This document shows positions 53,993 to 63,956 of a stretch of DNA of 64,000 bases, in pieces (positions within the stretch are counted from its first letter, which is position 1; each line of letters starts with the position of its first letter). This stretch comes from Planctobacterium marinum (lineage in GTDB: Bacteria > Pseudomonadota > Gammaproteobacteria > Enterobacterales > Alteromonadaceae). Under the pieces are notes generated by a model. It was not told the DNA's origin, did not search any database, and worked only from the letters and a program-made list of their open reading frames with translations. The stretch lies in the NCBI RefSeq assembly GCF_020687805.1, contig NZ_JAJEWQ010000005.1, positions 62,001 to 126,000 on the forward strand. The letters run 5' to 3'. A program made the translations under genes and the position numbers.

Positions 53993-54451
53993 CTATTGAT
54001 TAGTTCGCTCATGCTCACTTGGCAATTCCAAAACAAATAAGTCTTTATTGCAAACTTTACATGTGTAGTTGGCTTTTAGTTGGTAATTGACACACATGAA
54101 AAAGAATCCATAAACCTTTTTACCTATTCTTACGAAAGTGAGTACGAATGCGGTCACAACCATAAGACCGATTGTATAAAAACCACTGTTAATAAGAGCC
54201 ATATCTATCAGCAACTCGGCGACTAAAATCACTACTACTTTATTCTGCTTTTCCGAGTAAGCCACGAAGATCGTTATGAAGGCTATTAAATATGCAAGGA
54301 AGATGGAGTTCTCTACAAGGTAAGATGCAAACCAAACAGGTCCGGTGAGAAGAATACTTAATATCAAGAATCCAACTGCATCAATTTTGGAGATCCAAAA
54401 GTTAATTTTCGGAATGGTATATTTGCCGCAGTGCTTAACAAACAACTTCAA
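53993..54451 (-). CDS. Cassette A: membrane protein with CxxC tail
   Basis: 152 residues from a TTG about 20 nt inside the cassette; no better in-frame start exists. About four hydrophobic helices (25-43, 48-65, 70-88, 95-115) are followed by a cytoplasmic tail with CKVC and the charged ending PSEHERTNQ. Not recognised as a family. Its stop lies directly before its attC, and its AT content is higher than that of the core genes, which fits a transferred cassette. Confidence 0.6.
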   Translation of the reverse strand: MKLFVKHCGKYTIPKINFWISKIDAVGFLILSILLTGPVWFASYLVENSIFLAYLIAFITIFVAYSEKQNKVVVILVAELLIDMALINSGFYTIGLMVVTAFVLTFVRIGKKVYGFFFMCVNYQLKANYTCKVCNKDLFVLELPSEHERTNQ

Positions 54452-54488
54452 TATTTCTGAATCCCATTAGCATATAACATTTTTATCG

Positions 54489-54623
54489 ACGACAAATGTC
54501 CAATAATATCGAGACATTTGTCGTTTTTTCACATTGACACAATTTAAGCGCAATTTTCCCCCCTGTAAACTCAACAGCTTAGGTTCGGGCGTTTTTTCAG
54601 GTTGGAGAAAAACGACAAATGTC
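54489..54623. repeat. Three copies of a 12-mer in inverted arrangement
   Basis: ACGACAAATGTC occurs at 54489-54500, inverted at 54513-54524 (12-nt gap), and again direct at 54612-54623. The second and third copies extend to a 16-bp inverted pair (GACATTTGTCGTTTTT at 54513-54528, its complement at 54608-54623) that encloses about 80 bp. The last copy overlaps the start of the broken hipA. It could be an operator for a HipB-type antitoxin, or a small transposon/MITE end; no flanking target duplication was seen. Confidence 0.75.
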
Positions 54624-55021
54624 GTCTATCAAAAGAAATTTGACAAAAGTAGGGTGGCTGTAAAATTTGAACAGTATTGCTTGTTGGTTTGAACAACCTT
54701 CTATTCAGCATACTTCCAGATACACGATTGATTGCTTTAGGGTATTTGCTGACCTGGTGTCGACGGGCGGGAAGTTGAATCATCGTCCGGTTCGTCAGTT
54801 TTTACAAAATTTATTACCTGAAGGTAAAAAGTTAGCAGAGCTAAGCGGTTACCGCAGCATCTATAAAAATAATACGTTTCGACTAATAAGCACATGAGTA
54901 CCGATACTTTTGCCGCTTTGTCTTTTACAAGCCAAAACAATGCTGAAACAGAGACAGCATATCGAGAAGTCACTAATGAAGCGTTAATCAACAATAACCA
55001 GCTGTCGATCCGGTTTTATTG
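54619..55021 (+). pseudogene. hipA-like toxin gene remnant (N-terminal domain), broken
   Basis: An ATG at 54619 reads MSSIKRNLTKVGWL then a TAA stop (54661). The same frame continues to PVRQFLQNLLPEGKKL, the N-terminal HipA signature, up to a TGA at 54895. A shift then gives STDTFAALSF, the next HipA block (usual GxDTAGALSF), ending at a TGA near 55021. The kinase domain is absent. There is one internal stop, one frameshift and a 3' truncation. No hipB is adjacent, so it is not a functional toxin. Confidence 0.7.
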
Positions 55022-55222
55022 ACAATTTTGTTGTCTGCTGTGCCAGCAACAGAGCATTCCCGCAGCCTGTAAATTTCACAATCTGGCCTTGTAAAATATT
55101 CCGGCCGGTCTTCAACCTCACCCATAAGATAAAAACATACTGTTAAATATCAATAACTTAAATATTGGCAAGATAGTTGAATTAACCCTGACGAAACTCA
55201 TCACGCAACACCAGGAGTCACT

Positions 55223-55414
55223 ATGAACATTGATATTGCAAAAGGTAAATGGGATCAACTGACCGGTAAGGCGAAACAACATTGGGGCAAGCTGACCGAC
55301 GATGAAGTCAAACAAATCGAAGGAAAATTCGAGAACTTTCACGGTGTCATGCAGGAAAAGTACGGCATGACCAAAGAACAAGCCCAAAAAGCCTTCGAAG
55401 AACTCAAAGCATAA
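55223..55414 (+). CDS. CsbD-family stress protein
   Basis: 63 residues: the CsbD pattern MNIDIAKGKWDQLTGKAKQHWGKL then DDEVKQIEGKFENF and a Lys/Glu-rich end. CsbD-like proteins are small, abundant, cytoplasmic and induced by general or envelope stress; mechanism unknown. RBS CAGGAGT precedes the ATG. A perfect terminator follows 20 nt after the stop. Confidence 0.92.
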   Translation: MNIDIAKGKWDQLTGKAKQHWGKLTDDEVKQIEGKFENFHGVMQEKYGMTKEQAQKAFEELKA

Positions 55415-55434
55415 GCATTCAGGCATCGACACGA

Positions 55435-55459
55435 AAACCCGGACACCGCTTCCGGGTTT
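55435..55459 (+). terminator. Terminator of the CsbD gene
   Basis: Perfect nine-pair stem AAACCCGGA / TCCGGGTTT with loop CACCGCT, followed by GTTGA; the T-tract is short. Confidence 0.8.
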
Positions 55460-55489
55460 GTTGAGGACAAAGACACTCAGGAGAGCACC

Positions 55490-56485
55490 ATGAAAAAAAC
55501 GCTAATGGCACTTATAATCAGCACCAGTATCACCCCTTACGTTGCAGCAAACAATGACACCGATCAGGAATATTGGTGGTTTGGCTTGAGCGGCGAAATG
55601 TATAGTCCCGATGAAGACCGACCCGGCGCACTGGGTTCAGGTTGGGGGTTCGGTGAAGAATTTGGTTACCGGTTCAACGCTGACTGGGCAGGCCGTATCG
55701 AGCTTACCGGTCTCAATGCCGATCTCGAGCGCGAACGTCTGCAAACCGGCGATCCTGTCAATGATGCAGGCATGCGCTACGGCGCTGACGTTTTGTACTA
55801 CCTCAATAGTCGCGATACCTACGTATTTACCGGTCTGAAACGGGAAACATTGGGTGATGAACCCAACCTGTTAAATCTGGGTCTGGGTAAACACTGGCGT
55901 ATCAATGACAGTTGGGCCTTGATATCCGAGGCAACCTGGTATCGGGAATTGGGAGATAACCACAATAATTTAGGGGCCAGGTTGGGGATAGCCTATAAGT
56001 TTGGGCATAGCGCACCCGCGGCAAAACACAAAGACGATGACCAGGATGGTGTCGCCGATTACCGCGATAACTGCCCCTATTCAGAAACAGCGGCGGTCAA
56101 CGCTGATGGCTGTCAGATAGCGGAACCTGAAGATGCAATTAACACCGTTACCTTTACCGCTTTTTTTGAACACGACAGTGCTGTGGTGCAAAAGCAGGAC
56201 AGTGAGCAACTCAAGGCATTCGCTGCCAGAGCCCGATTTAACCCCAAAGCGACGTTGCGCATCGAAGGGCACGCTTCCCGTCCCGGCACCAACGAATACA
56301 ATTTTGATTTGTCCAAACGCCGCGCTGAAGCGATTAAATCTCTGCTGATAGAGCATTACGGTGTTGCCGCGGATCGCATTACCGTCGTTGCCTATGGCGA
56401 AACCGATTTATTATCCAGCCAAAAAACCATCTTTGCTGAAAAGCTGAATCGCCGTATTGAAGCCACCCTGACAATTGAGGAATAG
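55490..56485 (+). CDS. OmpA-family outer membrane protein
   Basis: 331 residues with a signal peptide (ending near YVAANN), an N-terminal beta barrel (about 25-180, ending ARLGIAYKFG), a calcium-type thrombospondin 3 repeat (DDDQDGVADYRDNC), and a C-terminal OmpA peptidoglycan-binding domain with RIEGHASRPGTNEYNFDLSKRRAEAI and the Asp/Arg ligand positions. It links the outer membrane to the murein. RBS CAGGAGAG precedes it; possibly co-regulated with the CsbD gene but separated by a terminator. Confidence 0.93.
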   Translation: MKKTLMALIISTSITPYVAANNDTDQEYWWFGLSGEMYSPDEDRPGALGSGWGFGEEFGYRFNADWAGRIELTGLNADLERERLQTGDPVNDAGMRYGADVLYYLNSRDTYVFTGLKRETLGDEPNLLNLGLGKHWRINDSWALISEATWYRELGDNHNNLGARLGIAYKFGHSAPAAKHKDDDQDGVADYRDNCPYSETAAVNADGCQIAEPEDAINTVTFTAFFEHDSAVVQKQDSEQLKAFAARARFNPKATLRIEGHASRPGTNEYNFDLSKRRAEAIKSLLIEHYGVAADRITVVAYGETDLLSSQKTIFAEKLNRRIEATLTIEE

Positions 56486-56572
56486 GCGCATCCGGTTCAT
56501 TGATTCAGGCGGAGACGGTGTGTTGCAACACTGTTGCCGCCCCAATGGCGGGAATTCTTTGCTGGAAGGGGA

Positions 56573-57190
56573 TTACTTTAACAAATGTGGGTCAAAGGCA
56601 TGGCCCAGTTTTTTGGTCTTAGTTTTCAGGTAGTGTTTGTTGTCTTCGGTGATACCGTGATCGATTGGCACACGTTTGATTATTTTGATGCCCAGGTCTT
56701 TTAAGGCGGCAATTTTTTTGGGATTGTTGGTCATAAGCCGAACTTTTTTCACTTTCAGCGTGTCCAGCATCACCTTACAGATATCGTATTCCCGCAGATC
56801 CGCATCAAAGCCCAGATGCTCGTTTGCCTCCACGGTATCCAGCCCCTGATCCTGCAGGTTATAGGCCTTGATCTTGTTGAGCAATCCGATACCACGACCT
56901 TCCTGACGCAAATACAACAGCACGCCCCGGCCTTCTTTGACAATATTTTCCAGTGCTTTTTCTAACTGAAACCCACAATCACAGCGGGTAGAGAACAGGG
57001 AATCTCCGGTAAGACATTCAGAGTGGATACGAATAGGCACCACATCTTCTTCCTGCCATTCGCCATACGATAAGGCCACATGCTCCTGATGACTGGCAGT
57101 ATCTACAAAACCGTGGATCATGAACGAGCCAAACCGGGTAGGTAATTTTGCAGAACTTACAAATTGATACTTAGGAAGCAGCTGTGACAT
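56573..57190 (-). CDS. ribA: GTP cyclohydrolase II RibA
   Basis: 205 residues of a single-domain RibA. Zinc ligands in ECLTGDSLFSTRCDCGFQ (three Cys), catalytic region LRQEGRGIGLLNKIKAYNLQD, and substrate loop VRLMTNNPKKI are all intact. It opens GTP to start riboflavin synthesis. No ribB domain is fused. RBS is weak; the gene stands alone between the OmpA gene and the GGDEF/EAL gene. Confidence 0.96.
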   Translation of the reverse strand: MSQLLPKYQFVSSAKLPTRFGSFMIHGFVDTASHQEHVALSYGEWQEEDVVPIRIHSECLTGDSLFSTRCDCGFQLEKALENIVKEGRGVLLYLRQEGRGIGLLNKIKAYNLQDQGLDTVEANEHLGFDADLREYDICKVMLDTLKVKKVRLMTNNPKKIAALKDLGIKIIKRVPIDHGITEDNKHYLKTKTKKLGHAFDPHLLK

Positions 57191-57245
57191 AGGTATTAAC
57201 TTCAGTTTCGGAGTAGACCCGATATGATAACAAATGGGGTCAATT

Positions 57246-60077
57246 TCAAGTTATCTGATTATAACTTTTAAAACTATTTAGTGCTTCAGGTTTTGCCACG
57301 CCATAGCCCTGCGCAAAATCTACGCCGATTTTACCCAGCTCCACCATGATCTCTGTGGACTCCACGTACTCTGCTACCGTGCCGATGCCCATGGCCTTGG
57401 CCACGTCTTTCATGGAACACACCATCGCCATATCGATGGGGTCCACCAGAATGTCTTTGACAAAGCTGCCATCGATTTTTACAAAATCTACCGGCAGTTT
57501 TTTCAAATGCTCATACGATGAAAAGCCAATGCCAAAATCATCCAGGGCAAACTTACAACCCAGTTTTCTGAAGGTATTGATAAAATCCAGGGTCTCATCC
57601 ATCTTTACGATAGCGGTGCTTTCCGTGATCTCAAAACAGATTTTTTCATAGGGAATGTTGTATTTCTCAAAGGCATTGAGGAAATACAGTTTAATATCTT
57701 TATCCCCCATCGACAGCCCGCACAGATTAATATTGGCCTGACTGAGCTCATGGAGATGTTCCGGGTGGCCGGATAACCATTGCAGGTAGCGATCCACCAC
57801 CCATTTGTCGATTTTGGTACTGAGGTTATAGCGCTCCGCTGCCGGTAAAAAGGCAGCCGGAGGAATAATGTTGCCATCATCACCCTGAATTCTCAGCAAT
57901 ATTTCGTATTGGTGTCCTGCGCGGCTTTTCTGCAAAGACTGATAGTGCTGAAAATAGAGAATAAACTTATCTTCATCCAGCGCCTGATTAATTAGCGTGA
58001 TGGACTCCAGATCAGCCTCGTAACGCTGCATTTTAGCGTCTTCACTGGAATAGACATGGATTTGATTCCGGCCTTGTTGCTTGGCCAGGTAACAGGCTGA
58101 GTCCGCCATACTCATCAGTTGCTCGGCACTGTTAATGCCCTTGCGGTATTCCACCAAACCAATGCTGACCCCCAGGGTAAACATGCGATTGTCCCAGATA
58201 AAACGATATTCCTGGACCACATTTAACAGTTTTTTAGCCACGGTATAACCAGACACGGCTTCATCGCCTTTGAGCAAGACCGAAAACTCATCGCCTCCCA
58301 TACGCCCTAAAATACCGCGATTCATAACAATATCGTTGAGCTTTTGCGCCAGTTGTTTGATCAGTACATCACCGGCCTTGTGACCACAGGAATCATTGAC
58401 AATTTTAAACTGATCCAGGTCCAGATAGAGCAAGGTGAGCTCCTGTTCCTGGTTTTTCATGGCGGATAACGCCTCGGTCAACTGGCCTTCAAAATGGCGA
58501 CGATTATAGATACCGGTCAACGAATCATGGGTGGCCATATAACGTAAACTAATATCCGATTGTTTGCGCTCGGTAATGTCCACAATGGAACCAAACAGCA
58601 GTTTGATATCATTTTCTTCGCGCATTTGTACCGAAATCGAAAACCAAAACTCCGTGCCATCCCGGCGGACCCCTTTGACTTCTTTTTCGATACAGCTGCC
58701 TTCTTTAATGAGTTGCCCGATCAGGATGTCCCGATCTTCTTCATTGGCATAAAATTGCGTGGCATGACGCACTTCCTGTAAAAGTTGTCGTTCATTCTGA
58801 TAGCCAAACAGGTGACACATCGCCGGATTAACCGAGATTAGCTGACCATCCTGCGTGGTACTGAACAAGCCTTCTGCAGAATTGCGGAAAAAGTCGTAGA
58901 AGCGTTGCAGATCGGCGATGGTGCTCTTTTGCTGCTCGTATTGACGGTGAATGATCACCTTTTCATGTGCCTCTACAGCAACAGCAATACAGATAACGCC
59001 TAACAATATCAGCAGGTTAAATCCGAGATTGGAACCTGTATTCAGTACCTGTCCGTCAATAAACAACACCGTATGCGTCAGCGTGGTCAAACTGATAGCC
59101 AGCCAGCCCGCGATATAAAGCTTATTGGGTAAGCTGTTAAACGGGTTGCGATACACAATGGCCAAAAACAATTGCAGCAGGATCACCGCTGCACCTAATC
59201 CGGCCGCCAATACAATTTGCCAGTAAGCATCCGGCCAAAAAGCAATGACAATAAAGGCGATGGCGCACAGATAGTTCACCAGTCGCCAGTACCCCGGCAT
59301 ACCAATCAACATGGCATAGGACACTTTCACTGCACAATACACTGACAGTGCCACCAGCCCCAGCGAAAAGGGCACGATATAAGCGGTAAACCCGGTCGCC
59401 TGCCCCAGTACCCCTTCATTGTTTAAAAACAATACCAGAAATACCAGGTTGGCGATGGCAAACCAAAAACGCACCGGACTCCCCAACATCAGATAGGTGA
59501 GCAGAAAATAAGTGCCCAAAATCAGCAGTGCACCGGTAAACACCCCGATCAATGCCAGATTTCGGGTCTCCTGTTTGATGAGCGCGGTGCTTTTCCAGAA
59601 GTTGACATTGAAGACCAGGGGACCGTCGTCTTTGATTCGAAACACAATGTCAAACTTTTGCCCGAAGTCCAGCTCAAAGGGCAACGCAAATTCACGATAG
59701 TTAAAAGGCCGGTTCGCAAAGGGGCGATTGGCGCCAATATTCGCGGAATGCAAAATACGGCCTAAATCATCCAGGATAAAGATATCGACATAGTTGAGAT
59801 TGGGATTATTAATGATCAGGGTATAGCGCGATTTTTCCAGTGACTCATAGCGCAAACTGGCTTTGCCCCACAAACTCTGTTCGGGTGACAATACTTTTGG
59901 CAGATCAGCAACTGACCATTGCAACTGGCGATTCTTAATATCTGACAGTTGCACCTGATCATCCGTCGTTTGAAAACTCAAATGAGCACTCAGATCAACA
60001 TGCGGATTGCGGTCATCCAGTATCAGCACATCGGCATTTGCGACAGCAAATATCAAACTGCACCAATGACACAACAA
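57246..60077 (-). CDS. Membrane GGDEF/EAL protein with 7TMR-DISM sensor and PAS
   Basis: 943 residues from a TTG. A periplasmic 7TMR-DISMED2 domain (about 20-165) precedes seven helices (about 170-370), a PAS domain (385-505), GGDEF with RMGGDEFSVL near 595, and EAL with YEILLRIQG near 725. The EAL active-site residues FEITE, DDFGIGFSS and VKIDGSFV are kept, although the name motif is EIL. So it may both make and degrade cyclic-di-GMP. A CTG codon at 60098 in frame would add MKQLAIIL, giving a more typical signal peptide; the start is uncertain. Confidence 0.9.
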   Translation of the reverse strand: MLCHWCSLIFAVANADVLILDDRNPHVDLSAHLSFQTTDDQVQLSDIKNRQLQWSVADLPKVLSPEQSLWGKASLRYESLEKSRYTLIINNPNLNYVDIFILDDLGRILHSANIGANRPFANRPFNYREFALPFELDFGQKFDIVFRIKDDGPLVFNVNFWKSTALIKQETRNLALIGVFTGALLILGTYFLLTYLMLGSPVRFWFAIANLVFLVLFLNNEGVLGQATGFTAYIVPFSLGLVALSVYCAVKVSYAMLIGMPGYWRLVNYLCAIAFIVIAFWPDAYWQIVLAAGLGAAVILLQLFLAIVYRNPFNSLPNKLYIAGWLAISLTTLTHTVLFIDGQVLNTGSNLGFNLLILLGVICIAVAVEAHEKVIIHRQYEQQKSTIADLQRFYDFFRNSAEGLFSTTQDGQLISVNPAMCHLFGYQNERQLLQEVRHATQFYANEEDRDILIGQLIKEGSCIEKEVKGVRRDGTEFWFSISVQMREENDIKLLFGSIVDITERKQSDISLRYMATHDSLTGIYNRRHFEGQLTEALSAMKNQEQELTLLYLDLDQFKIVNDSCGHKAGDVLIKQLAQKLNDIVMNRGILGRMGGDEFSVLLKGDEAVSGYTVAKKLLNVVQEYRFIWDNRMFTLGVSIGLVEYRKGINSAEQLMSMADSACYLAKQQGRNQIHVYSSEDAKMQRYEADLESITLINQALDEDKFILYFQHYQSLQKSRAGHQYEILLRIQGDDGNIIPPAAFLPAAERYNLSTKIDKWVVDRYLQWLSGHPEHLHELSQANINLCGLSMGDKDIKLYFLNAFEKYNIPYEKICFEITESTAIVKMDETLDFINTFRKLGCKFALDDFGIGFSSYEHLKKLPVDFVKIDGSFVKDILVDPIDMAMVCSMKDVAKAMGIGTVAEYVESTEIMVELGKIGVDFAQGYGVAKPEALNSFKSYNQIT

Positions 60078-60145
60078 TATGATTGCGAGCTGCTTCAGAA
60101 CGTTTCCAAGATTACAGTAAATTCACACAGGATAGCATAATACGA

Positions 60146-60418
60146 TCAGACTGCTGTATCTGATAACAAGATCGCACAAAAATTCTGCAATTGCCCTGCG
60201 TCCTGTGCGCCCGCCGATTCAACCCAGGCGCTTTCAGACAGATGCTCAACAAAGATCAGAAACTGTGCGCCGTTCATGTCAATGAACCATTGTTCGCGGT
60301 CGGCCCCCTGTTCGTGCTGCTTGATTTGCCACTGCTGGTGCGCCTGCAGTTGGGTCAGTTGCAACGCCAACCCCTGTGTATCGCTGGCCCAGCCATAATC
60401 CAACATGAATAATTGCAT
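60146..60418 (-). CDS. Small uncharacterised protein (DUF3630-like)
   Basis: 90 residues, soluble, Gln-rich, with FIDMNGAQFLIFVEHLSESAWVE in the middle. Size and general pattern recall DUF3630 proteins of Alteromonadales, but I cannot confirm this. It is 70 nt upstream of the GGDEF/EAL gene on the same strand and has its own start. Function unknown. Confidence 0.5.
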   Translation of the reverse strand: MQLFMLDYGWASDTQGLALQLTQLQAHQQWQIKQHEQGADREQWFIDMNGAQFLIFVEHLSESAWVESAGAQDAGQLQNFCAILLSDTAV

Positions 60419-60694
60419 AACGGTTGTGTAACATTCGTTGTACTCAGGTTAGCCGGAATTGTAGCCGATTGATGCCAAAAAATCCGACTAATGGCTAATA
60501 GCAATATGCTGCCTGCCCTCTATATTAACAGATTACCGTTGGTGCAGAGATTTTACCCTGTTTGCTATGCCTGAAATGGCAAAAATACAGATGTGGTTTA
60601 GTATTAATCTGGCACGCAATAAGATTTTGAGAAAATCGCTCTTAGCCCGTGATCAGAGCGCTGAATTTTCTATCACCAGGAAGGCAGAATCATT
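60419..60694. other. Intergenic region before the multi-PAS receptor
   Basis: About 275 bases, AT-rich, between divergent genes. Apart from the RBS AGGAAGG 10 nt before the ATG at 60695, no promoter, operator or RNA could be supported. Confidence 0.6.
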
Positions 60695-63600
60695 ATGAAA
60701 CTAGGTTTTGGAAAGTTAAAGATTACCACAGAGCCGGATACCGGCGTCGAACTGCAGGAACTCAGAAATACCACCCAGGCCCTGCAACGCTCCTTTGCAG
60801 TCATTGAATTTGATCCCCAGGGTAATATTTTATCGGCTAACGATAATTTTCTGGCCACTATGGGCTATGCCCTGAATGAAATTCAACACAAACATCACAG
60901 TATGTTTTTGCGCCCGGGAGACAGCCAACATGCCGATTATCAGGCTTTTTGGAATGATCTGCGCGATGGCCAATTTCAAAGCGGAGAATACCTGCGAATC
61001 AATAAAAATGGCGACGATGTCTGGATTCAGGCCACCTATAACCCCATTTTAGATCAGCAAGGAAACGTCTATAAGGTCATCAAGTTTGCCTCCGAGATCA
61101 CCCGCCAAAAAGCCCAAAGCGCCGAATACGAAGGTCAAATCAATGCCATCAGTAAATCCCTGGCAGTGATACACTTTGATTTAGATGGGCGGATATTGTG
61201 GGCCAACGAGAACTTTTTGCAGACAATGGGCTACGCGCTGGACGAAGTGGTTGCGCAGCACCACAGAATATTTGTTTCTGAGGAAGAAAAAAGCGCAGAC
61301 AGTTACCGCACATTCTGGCAACAACTTAACAACGGCGAGTTCCAGTCTGGTGAGTTTCATCGCGTCGCTAAAAATGGCCAAAGCGTCTGGATTCAGGCGT
61401 CTTACAACCCCATCTATGACAGTACAGGTCAACTAAAAAAGATTATTAAATACGCCAGTGATATTACTGAGCAAAAGCTGAAAAATACAGATTTTGAAGG
61501 CCAGATAGCCGCCATCAGCAAAACCCAGGCCGTGATTGAGTTTAACACTGACGGTAAGATACTGAATGCCAATGAAAATTTCCTGGCCACCATGGGTTAT
61601 CAGCTGGCTGAGATTCAAGGCAAACATCACCGCATGTTTGTGGATGGCGCCTATGCCAACAGTCCGGATTACCAGGACTTCTGGCAGCAATTGCGCCAGG
61701 GTAAGCATCAGAGCGGGGAGTATCAGCGCTTCGCCAAGGGAGGTAAAGAGGTCTGGATACAGGCCGCCTACACACCGATATTTGATGTTAACGGCGAAGT
61801 GCTGAAAATCGTCAAATACGCCACAGACATTACCCAACAAAAACAAGATTATGCCAATTTCCAGGGGCAAATTTCCGCCATTGGCAAATCTCAGGCGGTC
61901 ATTGAATTCGATATGGATGGCAACATATTAACCGCCAACCACAATTTTCTGGCCACCATGGGTTACGAACTGGATGAGATACAGGGCAAGCACCACCGCA
62001 TGTTCGTGGCACCAGAGGTCAGCGCGTCTGCCGAGTATGCGCGCTTTTGGCAGGACCTGAATGACGGAAAATTCACTACCGGTGAGTATCAACGGATTGC
62101 AAAAAATGGCCAGGATGTCTGGATACAGGCTTCTTATAATCCCATCCTGGATGCCGCACAGCGACCATTCAAAGTGGTGAAATACGCCACCGATGTTACA
62201 GCGCAAAAAGTACAGAATGCCGATTACGCGGGGCAAATCGCCGCTATCGGTAAATCACAAGCCGTGATTGAATTTAACCTGGATAGCAGCATTCTCACAG
62301 CTAACGTTAATTTTCTGCAGGCTATGGGTTACCAACTGCAGGAGATTCAGGGCAAAAAACACCAGATATTTGTGCCCGACGCCATCAAAAACAACCAACA
62401 ATACCGGGATTTTTGGGACGCGTTGCGCGCCGGTGAATATCAATCAGGAGAATTTAAGCGGATCACCAAATCAGGGGACGATATCTGGATTCAGGCCTCA
62501 TACAATCCCATACTGGGACTGAATGGCGAAGTGGCCAAAATAGTGAAATACGCCACCGATATCACCCAGCAAAAAATGATTGATGCCGATAATCAGGGGC
62601 AACTCAATGCGATAGACAAATCACAGGCCATTATTGAGTTCAGCCCTGATGCTACCATTCTCAAAGCCAATGATAACTTCCTCAACACCATGGGCTATCA
62701 GCTGGCTGAGATTCAGGGTAAAAAGCACGGCATTTTTGTCACCCAGGACTACCGGGACAGTCAGGATTATCAGGCATTTTGGGAAAATCTGCGCAAAGGT
62801 GAATTTCAGGCGGGCGAATTTAAACGCATTGCGAAAGACGGCTCTGAGGTCTGGATCCACGCCACGTATAACCCGATCTTCGATCTCAATGGCGAGGTGT
62901 ATAAAGTGGTTAAATTTGCCATTGAGGTAACCGGCCGGGTCAACGCCGTCAACGCCGTCAGAATGGCTCTGGAAAACCTGTCTCAGGGGAATCTGAATAC
63001 CACCATTCAACAGACGTTTATTCCCGAGTTTGAAAGTTTGAAAGGGGCCATCAACAGCACCGTCGATAAATTGCGTGAAACCGTTTTAGATATCAATCAC
63101 TGCGCCTCAGAGGTGATGGTAGGTGCCAATGAGATTGCCCAGGGTAATCAGGAACTCAGTAACCGCACCGAACAACAGGCTTCTTCGCTGGAAGAAACCG
63201 CCGCCAGCATGGAAGAGTTAACAACCACAGTGCAGGAGAACGCCAGAAACAGTCAGGAAGCGCATGAGATAGCCAATCAGACCAAAGAAAAAGCCCATCA
63301 GGGCGGGCAAATCGTGTCAGAGGCTATCGCCAGCATGGAGTTAATTAGTCAGTCCAGTAAAAAGGTGGTGGATATTATTAATGTTATTGATGAAATTGCC
63401 TTTCAAACTAACCTGTTGGCACTGAATGCCGCCGTGGAAGCTGCCCGGGCGGGCGAAGAAGGCCGGGGCTTTGCCGTTGTGGCAACCGAAGTTCGCAATC
63501 TGGCACAGCGTTCTGCCGGTGCCGCTAAACAGATCAAAGAACTGATTCAGGACAGTGTGAAAAAAGTAGACGAAGGCAAACAACTGGTAAACAACTCAGG

Positions 63601-63847
63601 TGATACACTGGAAGAAATTATTCATTCTGTGGTTAAAGTCACCGAAATGATGAATAAAATTGCCCTGTCTTCTAAAGAACAGTCTACCGGTATCAGCGAA
63701 ATCAATAGTGCTGTCAGCCAGATGGATAATATGACCCAACAAAATGCGGCCATGGTGGAAGAAGCCACGGCAGCCAGTGATACACTGAAACAGTTGGCAG
63801 TTAACATGACATCCAAGCTGAATTATTTTAGTCTGGGGGAACAATAG
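60695..63847 (+). CDS. Soluble chemoreceptor with six tandem PAS domains, HAMP-like linker and MCP domain
   Basis: 1050 residues with no signal peptide or membrane helix. Six PAS repeats of about 122 residues fill 30-745; each has IEFxxxxxILxANxNFLxTMGY, a FxxGEFxR core and a PAC end ([13 protein letters not shown]). Adjacent repeats are joined by a conserved QGQIxAIxKSQ helix. A HAMP-like segment (about 750-800, [14 protein letters not shown]) leads to the MCP signalling domain (about 810-1040) with the hairpin tip [22 protein letters not shown] at about 898-919. Similar poly-PAS receptors sense redox, oxygen or small molecules. There is no CheB/CheR tail pentapeptide. Confidence 0.93.
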   Translation: MKLGFGKLKITTEPDTGVELQELRNTTQALQRSFAVIEFDPQGNILSANDNFLATMGYALNEIQHKHHSMFLRPGDSQHADYQAFWNDLRDGQFQSGEYLRINKNGDDVWIQATYNPILDQQGNVYKVIKFASEITRQKAQSAEYEGQINAISKSLAVIHFDLDGRILWANENFLQTMGYALDEVVAQHHRIFVSEEEKSADSYRTFWQQLNNGEFQSGEFHRVAKNGQSVWIQASYNPIYDSTGQLKKIIKYASDITEQKLKNTDFEGQIAAISKTQAVIEFNTDGKILNANENFLATMGYQLAEIQGKHHRMFVDGAYANSPDYQDFWQQLRQGKHQSGEYQRFAKGGKEVWIQAAYTPIFDVNGEVLKIVKYATDITQQKQDYANFQGQISAIGKSQAVIEFDMDGNILTANHNFLATMGYELDEIQGKHHRMFVAPEVSASAEYARFWQDLNDGKFTTGEYQRIAKNGQDVWIQASYNPILDAAQRPFKVVKYATDVTAQKVQNADYAGQIAAIGKSQAVIEFNLDSSILTANVNFLQAMGYQLQEIQGKKHQIFVPDAIKNNQQYRDFWDALRAGEYQSGEFKRITKSGDDIWIQASYNPILGLNGEVAKIVKYATDITQQKMIDADNQGQLNAIDKSQAIIEFSPDATILKANDNFLNTMGYQLAEIQGKKHGIFVTQDYRDSQDYQAFWENLRKGEFQAGEFKRIAKDGSEVWIHATYNPIFDLNGEVYKVVKFAIEVTGRVNAVNAVRMALENLSQGNLNTTIQQTFIPEFESLKGAINSTVDKLRETVLDINHCASEVMVGANEIAQGNQELSNRTEQQASSLEETAASMEELTTTVQENARNSQEAHEIANQTKEKAHQGGQIVSEAIASMELISQSSKKVVDIINVIDEIAFQTNLLALNAAVEAARAGEEGRGFAVVATEVRNLAQRSAGAAKQIKELIQDSVKKVDEGKQLVNNSGDTLEEIIHSVVKVTEMMNKIALSSKEQSTGISEINSAVSQMDNMTQQNAAMVEEATAASDTLKQLAVNMTSKLNYFSLGEQ

Positions 63848-63956
63848 CAATCAGCCATAAGCACACTGATCCAAAATAATCCGCCGGAGTATTGATCAAG
63901 GTTACTGTTGTTGAACAACTCCGGTTAAAAACACTCACAAGCAGAGAGCTAACACC

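Noticed and set aside
54489-54524. Simple rho-independent terminator
   Set aside because: The inverted repeat is followed by T residues, but a third copy 90 bp away and the low GC of the stem argue for a repeat or operator rather than only a terminator.
52889-54640. Functional integron with attI and integrase
   Set aside because: No tyrosine integrase frame exists in the window and the region after cassette A is not recognisable as attI.
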